A DNA stretch of 64,000 nt from positions 1 to 64,000 of the forward strand of contig CAIPYE010000007.1 of assembly GCA_903869265.1 (NCBI GenBank), read 5' to 3'. Made by a program: the position numbers and the translations under genes. Of the stretch, positions 14,342 to 23,645 are shown piece by piece. Every line of letters starts with the position of its first letter. Position 1 is the stretch's first letter. The DNA is from an uncultured delta proteobacterium. GTDB lineage: Bacteria; Desulfobacterota; Desulfobulbia; Desulfobulbales; Desulfurivibrionaceae. The notes below the pieces were generated by a model. It made no database searches, was not told the DNA's origin, and saw only the letters and a list, made by a program, of their open reading frames with translations.

Positions 14342-15487
14342 GTGACCATTATTCATTTTCCCAAATCCAAGCAAGGGTGCGGTGGCAAGATTCCCGAGTG
14401 GCTTATTCTGCCGGTTGCTCCTCAGGCTGCAGCCCGGATTCGTTTCTCCGGGGAGGACAAACTGCCTCAGGCAGTGCCCCTCCGGGGAGCGCTCACCTGG
14501 ATTGCGGATTTGCTGGCCCAGGGAAACGATATCAAGGGGTTGGATCTTCATGGCCCCGGTGACCCTCTGGCCACCGTGACCATGACTCGGGATATTCTGG
14601 TCATGCTGCGAGAACACTATCATAATTTACCCTTGGGCATTACCACCCTGGGGCTTGGCCTGGACGAACATGCCAACCTGTTGGCCGAGTGCGGAGTTGC
14701 CAGGGTTACCCTGCTGGTGGATGCTGTCACTCCGCAGACGATCAAAAAAATGTACACCTGGATTCGGCCGGGCAAACGCAACACCCCACTGGCGGAAGCG
14801 GCCGAGATCCTGATCGAGGCGCAGGCCAAGGGAATCGCAGCCTGCAAAGCGGCAGGCATGGCGGTCTCTGTTCAGACCACGGTGTATGCCGGGATCAATG
14901 ATCAGGAGGTTGAGGAAATTGCCCGCCAGGTTTCCGCTCTTGGGGCCGGGCCCATCAGCCTGATTCCCGGAAAGGGATGGTTGAATACGGAAGAGAAGCT
15001 GCCTCTGCCTTCGGAAAAAACCATGACAGAGCTGGCACAAAAGGTTGCCCTCCACATACCGGTTGTTTGTCTGCCGGAACAGGCAACTCGAGGCGAAGGT
15101 ATTCCGCCGATCGCAGAAGGCGGCATGGCGGTGCCCAAGCCGACTGCAGCCAGACCCAATGTGGCCGTGCTCAGTTCGAACGGCATGGATATCGATCTCC
15201 ATCTCGGTCAGGCCATCAAAGCCCTGATCTATGGGCCGAGGGAAGACGGCTTGGCCTGCTTGCTCGAGACCCGGGATCTCCCCGAGCCTGGCAGCGGCGA
15301 CAATCGCTGGGAGCAGGTGGCCGGGATCTTGGCGGATTGTTTTGTGCTTCTGGCCGCAAGCGCCGGGCAAAAGCCGAGGGATATCTTAGCCCGCCACGGT
15401 CTGACCGTGCTGCTTCTGGAGGACAATGTCGAGGGCACGGTGGACGTGCTTTACGGCGGCGGCAAGAAAGGAAAAAACAGGAAATAA
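14342..15487 (+). CDS. NifB-like protein lacking the radical SAM Cys motif, with C-terminal NifX-like domain
   Basis: Keeps LPVAP, HGPGDPLAT, IKKMYTWIRPGK and VYAGINDQE blocks aligning with NifB at 21011-22285, but NCNIKCNYCDRKYDC is replaced by QAAARIRFSGEDKLP. GGAGG precedes a GTG start. Confidence 0.8.
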   Translation: MTIIHFPKSKQGCGGKIPEWLILPVAPQAAARIRFSGEDKLPQAVPLRGALTWIADLLAQGNDIKGLDLHGPGDPLATVTMTRDILVMLREHYHNLPLGITTLGLGLDEHANLLAECGVARVTLLVDAVTPQTIKKMYTWIRPGKRNTPLAEAAEILIEAQAKGIAACKAAGMAVSVQTTVYAGINDQEVEEIARQVSALGAGPISLIPGKGWLNTEEKLPLPSEKTMTELAQKVALHIPVVCLPEQATRGEGIPPIAEGGMAVPKPTAARPNVAVLSSNGMDIDLHLGQAIKALIYGPREDGLACLLETRDLPEPGSGDNRWEQVAGILADCFVLLAASAGQKPRDILARHGLTVLLLEDNVEGTVDVLYGGGKKGKNRK

Positions 15488-15514
15488 TATTTCAAATAGA
15501 GAGGAGATACCCCA

Positions 15515-15820
15515 ATGGCTATACCAGCGCGTCAGATAATCGTTTGCCAGAGCTTCCGGGTTGCCGGCGACAAGAAGGGCATTTGCCACAAGCAGACCGA
15601 AGGGTTTCTGCAATACCTTGAAGAAGAGGTGCTCGACCGGGGGCTGGACTGTCTGATCAGCGCCACCACCTGTCTCAAACAATGCGAGTCCGGGCCCATC
15701 ATGGTGATCCAGCCGGAGAACTGGTGGTTCAAAGGGGTGGACAGCGAAGAGGCGATTGATGCGATCCTTGACGGCCTTGAGGATGGCACCCCTGCCGCTA
15801 ACTATCTCATCAGCGTATAG
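15515..15820 (+). CDS. Thioredoxin-fold [2Fe-2S] ferredoxin (nif-associated)
   Basis: Cys pattern IIVCQSFR...GICHKQ...TTCLKQCESGPIMVIQPENWWF. Confidence 0.8.
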   Translation: MAIPARQIIVCQSFRVAGDKKGICHKQTEGFLQYLEEEVLDRGLDCLISATTCLKQCESGPIMVIQPENWWFKGVDSEEAIDAILDGLEDGTPAANYLISV

Positions 15821-15830
15821 GGCGAGGTGG

Positions 15831-16016
15831 ATGACCTTTCGATCACGCCTGGAGTCCGGGGGCACAATTTGTCCTAAGTGCGGCTCCAAGGCCATCAAGG
15901 CGAGTGCACCGCCGGAGAAGACAGACCCTGATAAAGTGCAGGTGTCCATGTTTTGCGCAACCTGCGGAGCCAGATGGCGGGATACCTACACCCTGAGCAA
16001 ATCCGAGGAGCTGTGA
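15831..16016 (+). CDS. Small zinc-ribbon protein
   Basis: MTFRSRLESGGTICPKCGSKA...VSMFCATCGARWRDTYTL, two CxxC pairs; sits within the nif operon. Confidence 0.65.
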   Translation: MTFRSRLESGGTICPKCGSKAIKASAPPEKTDPDKVQVSMFCATCGARWRDTYTLSKSEEL

Positions 16017-16071
16017 GCAGCCCTGCTCGAAAAGACGCTGCAGCAAAATTACAAGGATGGGGAACTGCAAG

Positions 16072-16371
16072 ATGGGCCTAAAACCTCTGGGAACAGTGAA
16101 AACCATTGTCGAGGCGGCCGGAATGGGTATCTCCTATGTCTATGACGATCTGGTCTTTTTGGAGCATAACTCCTTTTTGCTTCAGTTCACCGACAATGAC
16201 CGGGAGGTCATGATTCATGTGAACAGCGAGGCGGAGGAGGCCACGGTGCAGAGCGATATAGAGAGATTGCAGCAAGTCGCGCTTGATCACACCATGCGTT
16301 TTACCCGCGGGACGCACTACACCTTGGTCCCGGATGAAAAGGATACCATCCGCATCGAATTCAGTGAGTAG
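16072..16371 (+). CDS. Hypothetical protein, nif operon (99 aa)
   Basis: Co-directional ORF with short gaps to its neighbours; family not recognised. Confidence 0.7.
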   Translation: MGLKPLGTVKTIVEAAGMGISYVYDDLVFLEHNSFLLQFTDNDREVMIHVNSEAEEATVQSDIERLQQVALDHTMRFTRGTHYTLVPDEKDTIRIEFSE

Positions 16372-16384
16372 GCAGGGAGGGTGC

Positions 16385-16834
16385 ATGGCACAAGCAGTTA
16401 TACGACCGGCCAACCCTGGTGATCTTGTTGCCTTGGTGGATCTGCTCCGGATCCTTTTTTCCATCGAGGCGGATTTTGATTTTGATCCAGCCAAGCAGCG
16501 TCAGGGTTTGGCCATGCTCTTGGCCCATGAGTCAGCGGTTATTCTGGTTGCCGAGGAAGCGGGACAGGCTATCGGCATGTGTACCGGACAGCTCACCATT
16601 TCTACTGCCGAGGGGGGACTTTCTCTGCTGGTGGAGGATGTGGTGGTCGCCGAATCATGGCAAGGGAGGGGCGTGGGGCGAGCATTGTTGACTGCCCTGG
16701 AGCAATGGGGTGCAAGCAAAAAGGTCGGGCGTCTTCAGCTTCTAGCCGATCGGAATAATGCAGCGGCCTTGGAATTTTACCGCAAGATCGGTTGGCAGGG
16801 GACAAAACTCATCTGTCAACGCAAACGACTATAA
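16385..16834 (+). CDS. GNAT-family N-acetyltransferase
   Basis: VEDVVVAESWQGRGVGRALLTALEQW (acetyl-CoA loop), NNAAALEFYRKIGW. Confidence 0.88.
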   Translation: MAQAVIRPANPGDLVALVDLLRILFSIEADFDFDPAKQRQGLAMLLAHESAVILVAEEAGQAIGMCTGQLTISTAEGGLSLLVEDVVVAESWQGRGVGRALLTALEQWGASKKVGRLQLLADRNNAAALEFYRKIGWQGTKLICQRKRL

Positions 16835-16850
16835 CCGAGGAGGGAGAACC

Positions 16851-17306
16851 ATGGCGGAATCAGGGAAGGCAAAGGTCGTTCCCCTGGCAGGATTTCCCGA
16901 GCTCAAAAGTGAAGCCATCAAGGGATGGCAGGAGTTTCTCCAGGAGGGCAATCAGTTCCTGGCTACGGCGAACAATGCCTATACGCAACGGAGAGAACCA
17001 TTCACCACCGAGATTCTTTACAATCTGGTGGCCATGGCCATGGAAAAACTGATCATGGCCATGCTCATGAAAAACGGGAAGCTGCCGTATAATCACACCA
17101 TGCACGATCTGGTGGAGGCCATTGATGAGTTTTTGCCCGGCGAACTGGAGGGTCTGGGGGCAGAGCTTAAAGCGTGGGACGGGTTTCAGGATATCTGCGA
17201 CATCGAGAGCTACTCCATCACACCCCCGACCATGGGGCAGATAGGCGGCATGCTCAAACTTGCCCTGGAAGTGCAGTCGCGAATCATGACCTCTATTACA
17301 AATTAA
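16851..17306 (+). CDS. HEPN-like helical protein in nif operon
   Basis: AMAMEKLIMAMLMKNGKLPYNHTMHDLVEAIDEFLP resembles HEPN helical pattern; family assignment tentative. Confidence 0.55.
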   Translation: MAESGKAKVVPLAGFPELKSEAIKGWQEFLQEGNQFLATANNAYTQRREPFTTEILYNLVAMAMEKLIMAMLMKNGKLPYNHTMHDLVEAIDEFLPGELEGLGAELKAWDGFQDICDIESYSITPPTMGQIGGMLKLALEVQSRIMTSITN

Positions 17307-17331
17307 TCGATATTATTCAAGGAGAAAGACC

Positions 17332-17553
17332 ATGGCGAGAAAAGACGTAGAGGCATTGCTTGTTGCCGGTGGCGGAGACAAACATTTGCGGGCCAGATAC
17401 GATGTCCCAGGCACCCGGGAGGAGTTCGTCGCTCTGGCTGCGCAAGACGGCTATCATTTCACCGTGGAGGAGCTTGATGTGGTGCTCAAGGAATCCGGCG
17501 ATGTCTTTGAAAAAAACGGCAACCCGGCCAAGCGGCAGATTTGGTGGGTGTAA
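17332..17553 (+). CDS. Nif11-domain protein
   Basis: GTREEFVALAAQDGYHFTVEELDVVLKES matches Nif11-type leader/domain. Confidence 0.65.
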   Translation: MARKDVEALLVAGGGDKHLRARYDVPGTREEFVALAAQDGYHFTVEELDVVLKESGDVFEKNGNPAKRQIWWV

Positions 17554-17651
17554 AGCGCTGAGGCTTTTTACTGTTTTGCCGAAGAGCGAGCGAACGCCAG
17601 AAGGGCTTCACTCGCTCTTCTGTCTTAGGCATTGCATAGGAAGGGGTTCAA

Positions 17652-17993
17652 ATGGGAACCATCAAGGTAATCACCTCTGTTTGTTATTTTGTTCTGGCCG
17701 GGCTGTGCGAGATTGGCGGCGGATATCTTGTCTGGCTCTGGCTACGAGAAGGGAAGCCCGCGTGGTACGCACTTCTTGGTGCATTCGTGCTTGTGCTCTA
17801 CGCGATAATTCCCACTTTCCAGCCCGCGCATTTCGGCCGTGTCTATGCAGCATATGGCGGTGTTTTTATTGTTCTCTCAATCCTCTGGGGCTGGCAGGTC
17901 GACAGGATAGAGCCCGACAGGTTCGATATCCTTGGTGGTGTCGTGGCTCTACTTGGGGTGATGATCATTATGTACTGGCCGCGGCCCTCCTGA
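17652..17993 (+). CDS. YnfA (UPF0060) family membrane protein
   Basis: [45 protein letters not shown]. Confidence 0.92.
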   Translation: MGTIKVITSVCYFVLAGLCEIGGGYLVWLWLREGKPAWYALLGAFVLVLYAIIPTFQPAHFGRVYAAYGGVFIVLSILWGWQVDRIEPDRFDILGGVVALLGVMIIMYWPRPS

Positions 17994-18015
17994 GCGATAG
18001 GCCGCCAATCCCGCA

Positions 18016-18049
18016 GGGGCCGACAAAAATGTCCGGCCCCTTCTTTTTT
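18016..18049 (+). terminator. Rho-independent terminator upstream of nifE
   Basis: GGGGCCG-ACAAAAATGTC-CGGCCCC followed by TTCTTTTTT. Confidence 0.7.
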
Positions 18050-18064
18050 GTCGCAAAGGTTACA
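18049..18064. promoter_or_regulatory. NifA upstream activator sequence for nifE
   Basis: TGTCGCAAAGGTTACA (TGT-N10-ACA), 98 nt before the nifE -24 element. Confidence 0.75.
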
Positions 18065-18162
18065 CTGCCCTCCTCGCCTCTCTGCTCCCTTCCGATCCAG
18101 CCATGAAGCGTTCATCTTATTAACAGCAAGTAATCACTCAATAAAATATTATTTCTCCCGGG

Positions 18163-18177
18163 TGGCACACCCCTTGC
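18163..18177 (+). promoter_or_regulatory. Sigma-54 promoter of nifENB
   Basis: TGGCACACCCCTTGC matches the -24/-12 consensus. Confidence 0.85.
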
Positions 18178-18219
18178 TCTTACTCCTTTGTAACTCAACT
18201 ACACAGGAGTAAAGACGAC

Positions 18220-19584
18220 ATGGAAGCAGTCTTACTGGAACGACAAGATTCGATACACCGCACAGGGGAGGCCCCCTTTGTCATGGACTGCAATAAGGAC
18301 AGCCTGGCCGGGGCGGTGAGTCAGCGGGCTTGCGTCTTCTGCGGTTCCCGGGTGGTGTTGTATCCCATTGCCGACGCCCTGCACCTTGTGCACGGCCCCA
18401 TCGGCTGCGCGGTCTATACCTGGGATATCCGGGGCGCTCTTTCATCCGGTCCGGAACTGCACCGGATGAGCTTTTCCACGGACATGCAGGAAAGCGACGT
18501 CATCTTCGGCGGCGAAAAAAAGCTCTACAACGCCCTGGTGGAACTCATCGACCGGCACAGCCCCAAGGCGGCCTTTGTTTACTCCACCTGCATCGTCGGG
18601 ATCATCGGCGATGACATGCAGGCGGTGTGCCGCAAGGTGAGTGAAGAAAAGGGGATTCCGGTCCTGCCCGTGCAGTCGGAAGGGTTCAAGGGCAACAAGC
18701 GGGCGGGCTACAAGGCTGCCTGCAATGCCATGCGCCAGCTGGTGGGCATGGGCGACATCAGCGGGATCTCCAAGCACAGCCTCAATATCATGGGCGATTT
18801 CAATCTGGCAGGGGAGATCTGGCTGATCCGTGAATACTTTACTCGGATGGGCGTCGAGGTGGTGGCCAATATCACTGGCGACGGCAGGGTGGGAGATATC
18901 CAGCGGGCCCATGGAGCGGCGCTCAATGTGGTGCAGTGTTCCGGCTCCACCATGGATCTGGCCAAGATGATGAAGGAGGATTACGGGATCCCCTCGCTAC
19001 GGGTCTCCTATTTCGGCATTGAGGACATGGCCGAGTCGCTCTATGCGGTGGCCGCGTTTTTCAAGGATGAGGAGATGATGCGGTGCACCCGGGAGCTGGT
19101 CAAGGAGGAGCTTTCGCTCATCATGCCGGAGATCATGAAATACCGGCAGGCCCTCGCGGGCAAGCGGGCGGCCATCTATGTGGGCGGCGCCTTCAAGGCG
19201 TTTTCCCTGGTCAAGGCCTTCCGCACCATCGGCATGCAGGTGGTCATGGTCGGCTCCCAGACCGGAACCCCGGAGGATTATGAGGAGCTCGCCGCGATCA
19301 CCGATCCCGGCACCATTATCGTGGATGATTCCAACCCCCTGGAGCTTTCCGCCTTTCTCCAGGAAAAGGATGTGGACATTTTTGTGGGCGGGGTCAAGGA
19401 GCGGCCCATTGCCTATAAGCTGGGCGTTGCCTTTTGCGACCATAACCACGAGCGCAAGGAGATGTTGGCCGGCTTTACCGGCATGCTCAACTTTGCCCGA
19501 GAGGTCTATGGCTCGGTGATGAGCCCGGTGTGGCGATTTGTACCAAGGAAAGCAGAAACCCTACAGGAGGAGACCAATGACTAA
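18220..19584 (+). CDS. nifE: FeMo-co assembly scaffold protein NifE
   Basis: QRACVFCGSRVVLYPIADALHLVHGPIGCAVYTWDIRGALSSG; followed by nifN. Confidence 0.97.
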   Translation: MEAVLLERQDSIHRTGEAPFVMDCNKDSLAGAVSQRACVFCGSRVVLYPIADALHLVHGPIGCAVYTWDIRGALSSGPELHRMSFSTDMQESDVIFGGEKKLYNALVELIDRHSPKAAFVYSTCIVGIIGDDMQAVCRKVSEEKGIPVLPVQSEGFKGNKRAGYKAACNAMRQLVGMGDISGISKHSLNIMGDFNLAGEIWLIREYFTRMGVEVVANITGDGRVGDIQRAHGAALNVVQCSGSTMDLAKMMKEDYGIPSLRVSYFGIEDMAESLYAVAAFFKDEEMMRCTRELVKEELSLIMPEIMKYRQALAGKRAAIYVGGAFKAFSLVKAFRTIGMQVVMVGSQTGTPEDYEELAAITDPGTIIVDDSNPLELSAFLQEKDVDIFVGGVKERPIAYKLGVAFCDHNHERKEMLAGFTGMLNFAREVYGSVMSPVWRFVPRKAETLQEETND

Positions 19585-20935
19585 GATGGTCCCCCAGTAT
19601 GTCTCCACCACCAATGCCTGCAAGCTGTGCAAGCCGCTGGGCGCAAGCCTCGCTTTTCGGGGCGTGGAAGGGGCCGTGCCCTTTCTCCACGGCTCCCAGG
19701 GCTGCGCTACCTACATGCGGCGTTACATCATCAGCCATTTTAACGAGCCCATCGACATCGCCTCCTCCTCGCTGGGGGAGAAGAACGCGGTTTACGGCGG
19801 CGGCGCGAACCTGAAGCTGGGGCTGAAAAACGTGACCGAGAAATATCACCCGGCCCTCATCGGCATCGCCACCACCTGTCTCACCGAAACCATCGGCGAC
19901 GACGTGAAGCGGCTGCTCTTTGAGTACCGCCAGGAGTTCATGCAGGACGGCGGCCCGCTGCTGGTCCAGGTTTCCACCCCGAGCTATTCGGGCACCCATA
20001 TGGAGGGTTTTCATGCGGCGGTGCGGGCCTTGGTCGAGCAGTTGACCGTGGCGGCGGAACCAAACGGTACGGTGAATATCCTGCCCGGGTTTCTCTCAGC
20101 CGCGGACCTCAGGAGCCTCAAGGAGATTGTGGCGGATTACGGTCTGATTGCCACCGTGCTCCCTGATTTTTCCGAAACCCTCGACGGTCCGGCCCTGCGG
20201 GATTATCCCCTGATTCCCGAGGGTGGCACGAAAATCAAGGATATCCAGGCGATGAGCGGAGCTAAGAGTACTGTGGAGTTCGGCCATACCCTGCCGGATC
20301 AGCTCTCCGGTGGCAAGCATCTTGAAAAGACTTACAACGTGCCCCTGCACCGATTGGGCATGCCGGTGGGCATCAGGGAAACGGACCGGTTTTTCGACGT
20401 TCTGGGTGAGCTTTCCGGCAAACCCATGCCGGAGAAGTACACCATGACAAGAGGTCGTTTGGTGGACAGCCTGGTGGACGGGCACAAGTATGTGTTCGGC
20501 AAACGGGCCGTGGTGTACGGCGAAGAGGATCTGGTCATCGGCCTGACCTCGTTTCTTGCCGAGATCGGGGTGCAGCCGGTGGTGTGCGCTTCGGGTGGCA
20601 CGAGCGGCGGATTTATCAAGGCCATTGAAAATGCGGTAGAGGGTTTTGCCGTTGAGATGCCCCGGATACACGAGGGCATGGATTTTCATGAAATCGGCGA
20701 GTTGGCTGCGGAACTGAAGCCGGATTTCTTCCTCGGTCACAGTAAGGGCTATACCCTGGCGCGAGGCTTGAATATCCCGCTCATCCGGGTGGGCTTTCCC
20801 ATCCACGACCGGGTGGGCGGTCAGCGGCTGCTGCATATCGGCTACCACGGCGCGCAGCAGCTTTTCGACCTCATCGCCAATGCGATGATCATGGCAAAGC
20901 AGGATGGTTCCGAGGTCGGCTACAGCTACATGTGA
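19577..20935 (+). CDS. nifN: FeMo-co assembly scaffold protein NifN
   Basis: NACKLCKPLGASLAFRGVEGAVPFLHGSQGCATYMRRYIISHFNEP. Confidence 0.97.
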   Translation: MTKMVPQYVSTTNACKLCKPLGASLAFRGVEGAVPFLHGSQGCATYMRRYIISHFNEPIDIASSSLGEKNAVYGGGANLKLGLKNVTEKYHPALIGIATTCLTETIGDDVKRLLFEYRQEFMQDGGPLLVQVSTPSYSGTHMEGFHAAVRALVEQLTVAAEPNGTVNILPGFLSAADLRSLKEIVADYGLIATVLPDFSETLDGPALRDYPLIPEGGTKIKDIQAMSGAKSTVEFGHTLPDQLSGGKHLEKTYNVPLHRLGMPVGIRETDRFFDVLGELSGKPMPEKYTMTRGRLVDSLVDGHKYVFGKRAVVYGEEDLVIGLTSFLAEIGVQPVVCASGGTSGGFIKAIENAVEGFAVEMPRIHEGMDFHEIGELAAELKPDFFLGHSKGYTLARGLNIPLIRVGFPIHDRVGGQRLLHIGYHGAQQLFDLIANAMIMAKQDGSEVGYSYM

Positions 20936-21010
20936 AAAATAAAGCAGCTATCAGCGGTCAGCCCTGCGCTGAAAACTGAAGACTTACAGCTATCCAAAAG
21001 GGAGAAAATC

Positions 21011-22285
21011 ATGAGCGAGATACACAAAGACCTGAACAAACATCCCTGTTTTAATCCGGCCATGAAAGGACAGGCCGGTCGCGTCCATCTGCCGGTGGCG
21101 CCGAACTGCAATATCAAATGCAATTACTGCGACCGCAAGTACGACTGCGTCAACGAGTCGCGGCCTGGGGTGACCAGTACGATTCTGAGCCCGGAGCAGG
21201 CTCTGGTCTACATGGGCAAGGTTCTTGAAAAGGAGCCGCGCATCACCGTGGCCGGCATCGCCGGACCCGGCGACCCCTTTGCCAATGCAGAGGCGACCAT
21301 GGAAACCATGCGGTTGATCAATAAAAATTACCCGCAGATGATCCTGTGCCTTGCCAGCAACGGGTTGGGTATCACCCCCTATATCCCCGAGTTGGCGGAG
21401 CTGAATGTTTCCCATGTGACCATCACCATCAATGCCGTTGACCTGGAGGTGGGGAGTAAGATTTACAGCTGGGTGCGGGATGGCAAGGTGGCTTACCAAG
21501 GCCGCCAGGCGGCGGAGCTGCTGCTCTCCCGGCAGTTGGAGGCGGTCAAGTCCTTGAAGGCCCACGGTATCACGGTGAAGATCAACTCCATCCTGATTCC
21601 GGGAATCAATGATCAGCATATCCTTAAGGTTGCGGAAACCATGAAGGAGTTGGGTGCCGATCTTTTCAACTGCATGGCCATGTTCCCCAATGTTGGGACG
21701 CCATTCGGCGCGATCCGCGAGCCATCCAAGGAAGAGGTCGGGGCAATGCGCACCGAGGCGGAGAAGTTCCTGCCCCAGATGCGCCACTGCACCCGTTGCC
21801 GGGCCGATGCGGTGGGGCTGCTGGATCAGGATCGGACCGAGGAGATGCGCGGCTGTCTTTCCGCTTGCGCCCAACTCCCAGCTCTGCCTCCGGAAATCCG
21901 ACCCTATGTGGCAGTGGCCACCATGGAGGGGGTTTTGGTCAACCAGCATCTTGGCGAGGCCAATCGCTTCCAGATTTACGAGCGCAAGGGGGACGAGTAC
22001 CTGCTGGTGGAAGAGCGACCTGCGCCAAAGGTAAGCGGCGGCTTGCAGCGCTGGACCTCGCTGGCCCGGGCCTTAAACGATTGCCGGGCGGTTCTGGTGA
22101 GCAACGTAGGCGAAACGCCCCGCGGGATTCTTGAAAAAGCAGGCGTAAAGCCGGTGGAGATGGGGGGGTTTATCGTGGATGGGGTGAAGGCGATCTACGA
22201 AGGCGCCAGTATCGCGCCCCTGCAGAAACGAAAGAAGTCCTGTGCCTCCGGCGGCTGTGTCGGGTCTGGCGGCGGGTGCTCTTAA
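21011..22285 (+). CDS. nifB: NifB (radical SAM plus C-terminal NifX-like domain)
   Basis: HPCFNPAMKGQAGRVHLPVAPNCNIKCNYCDRKYDCVNESRPGV. Confidence 0.98.
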   Translation: MSEIHKDLNKHPCFNPAMKGQAGRVHLPVAPNCNIKCNYCDRKYDCVNESRPGVTSTILSPEQALVYMGKVLEKEPRITVAGIAGPGDPFANAEATMETMRLINKNYPQMILCLASNGLGITPYIPELAELNVSHVTITINAVDLEVGSKIYSWVRDGKVAYQGRQAAELLLSRQLEAVKSLKAHGITVKINSILIPGINDQHILKVAETMKELGADLFNCMAMFPNVGTPFGAIREPSKEEVGAMRTEAEKFLPQMRHCTRCRADAVGLLDQDRTEEMRGCLSACAQLPALPPEIRPYVAVATMEGVLVNQHLGEANRFQIYERKGDEYLLVEERPAPKVSGGLQRWTSLARALNDCRAVLVSNVGETPRGILEKAGVKPVEMGGFIVDGVKAIYEGASIAPLQKRKKSCASGGCVGSGGGCS

Positions 22286-22311
22286 AAAAAACTCAATAAT
22301 GAGGTGATGCA

Positions 22312-22575
22312 ATGAAGGCTACCTGGGAAAAGGTGTTTGAGTATTCTTCCATGCCGGTGCAAGGGACCATGTCCCGCAAGCTGCGCAAGGGCGTGTCGGT
22401 GCAGATCAACGAGGGCAAGGTGTACGAAAAGGCGGTGATCTTTCTCGGCGAGGAGTTTGTCCGGATCACGGAAGAGGGTAAGGATGGCAAGAGTTTCAAT
22501 ACCTACTATGATTGGGCAAAGATCGACTCGGTGCGGACCTGCAGCGCCAAGGATAAGGATAAGGATAAGGAGTAG
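22312..22575 (+). CDS. Hypothetical protein following nifB
   Basis: 87-aa co-directional ORF directly after nifB; ends in DKDKDKDKE. Confidence 0.65.
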   Translation: MKATWEKVFEYSSMPVQGTMSRKLRKGVSVQINEGKVYEKAVIFLGEEFVRITEEGKDGKSFNTYYDWAKIDSVRTCSAKDKDKDKE

Positions 22576-22816
22576 CGACAGAGGAACGGGAATAGTTTAT
22601 AATTACATTTTTGTTAGTCTTCCGGGTAAGAATAACTCAAGAATGTAATTTGTTAAGAGGAAATGTATTACATAAATACTTTTAATTTCAATATATTATG
22701 TGAAATGAGTGTGTTTTTTATGTTGGCATGAATTTTGGATACACTTGGGATATATAAAAGCGGGCGTTGAGCCTTTGCAAGTAATTTTCATAATGTTACA
22801 GAAAAGGAGAGAGAAG

Positions 22817-23614
22817 ATGGGTGAAGTCGCGAAGAAGTTGCTGGTCGGGGTTGCTGCTACAGGGGTATGTCTTTCCATGCTTTCCGGCATGGCTTTTGCC
22901 GAGGAAGATAAGCCTACGGCGAATCTGACCGTTGGTGCGTACAGCCAGTATATCTGGCGTGGATTTGAGTTGAGCAAGGACAGCGTTGTGGTGCAGCCGT
23001 CCATGACTGTTGCTTACAAGGGCTTTTCCGCAAACCTCTGGGGAAATCTCGATACCAATCAGTACGCCACGACAGCCGCAGATGAGACAAACAAGTGGAA
23101 TGAAACCGACATGACCCTGGCCTATGGCTGGGATATGGGACCCGCTACCTTTTCCGTCGGCTATATTTACTACGCTCTTAATCCGTCAAGCGACACGCAG
23201 GAAGTTTTCGCAAGCGCGGCACTGAACACCCTTTTGAAGCCGACCCTGACCGTATACCGCGACATTGATGCCGCACCGGGCTGGTATACCACCCTGGGAA
23301 TTTCCCACTCTTTCCCGGTGAAGGACGATATCACCCTGGATTTGGGCGCCCAGGCAAGTTACCTCAAAGCGAGTACTTCCTCGCCCTATAAAGAGGCCGA
23401 CGGCAGCAACTACAGTGGTTTCCATGACGGGGTGTTGTCAGTGGGATTCACAGTGCCCGTGAACAAATACATCACTGTCAGCCCGAAACTCAGCTATTCT
23501 TTCCCGCTGAGCAACGACGCCAAGGATCTGTTGAAGAGCGCCAATTTTGCTACGGTTGGCAAGTCCGACGACAGCTTTGTCTACGGTGGGGTTGCTGTGA
23601 GCATGGCGTTCTAA
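22817..23614 (+). CDS. TorF-family putative porin (Gcw_chp type)
   Basis: Signal peptide then LTVGAYSQYIWRGFELSKDSVVVQPSMTV. Confidence 0.8.
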   Translation: MGEVAKKLLVGVAATGVCLSMLSGMAFAEEDKPTANLTVGAYSQYIWRGFELSKDSVVVQPSMTVAYKGFSANLWGNLDTNQYATTAADETNKWNETDMTLAYGWDMGPATFSVGYIYYALNPSSDTQEVFASAALNTLLKPTLTVYRDIDAAPGWYTTLGISHSFPVKDDITLDLGAQASYLKASTSSPYKEADGSNYSGFHDGVLSVGFTVPVNKYITVSPKLSYSFPLSNDAKDLLKSANFATVGKSDDSFVYGGVAVSMAF

Positions 23615-23645
23615 CAGGGTCTTTCCCCGTACTTTCCCTGTCCGG

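Noticed and set aside
12869-14623. 584-aa minus-strand ORF
   Set aside because: Antisense to nifK and the NifB-like gene; no recognisable domain, shadow-ORF composition.
22724-22738. TGGCATGAATTTTGG, possible sigma-54 promoter upstream of the porin
   Set aside because: The -12 GC is replaced by GG and no TGT-N10-ACA lies upstream; too weak to call.
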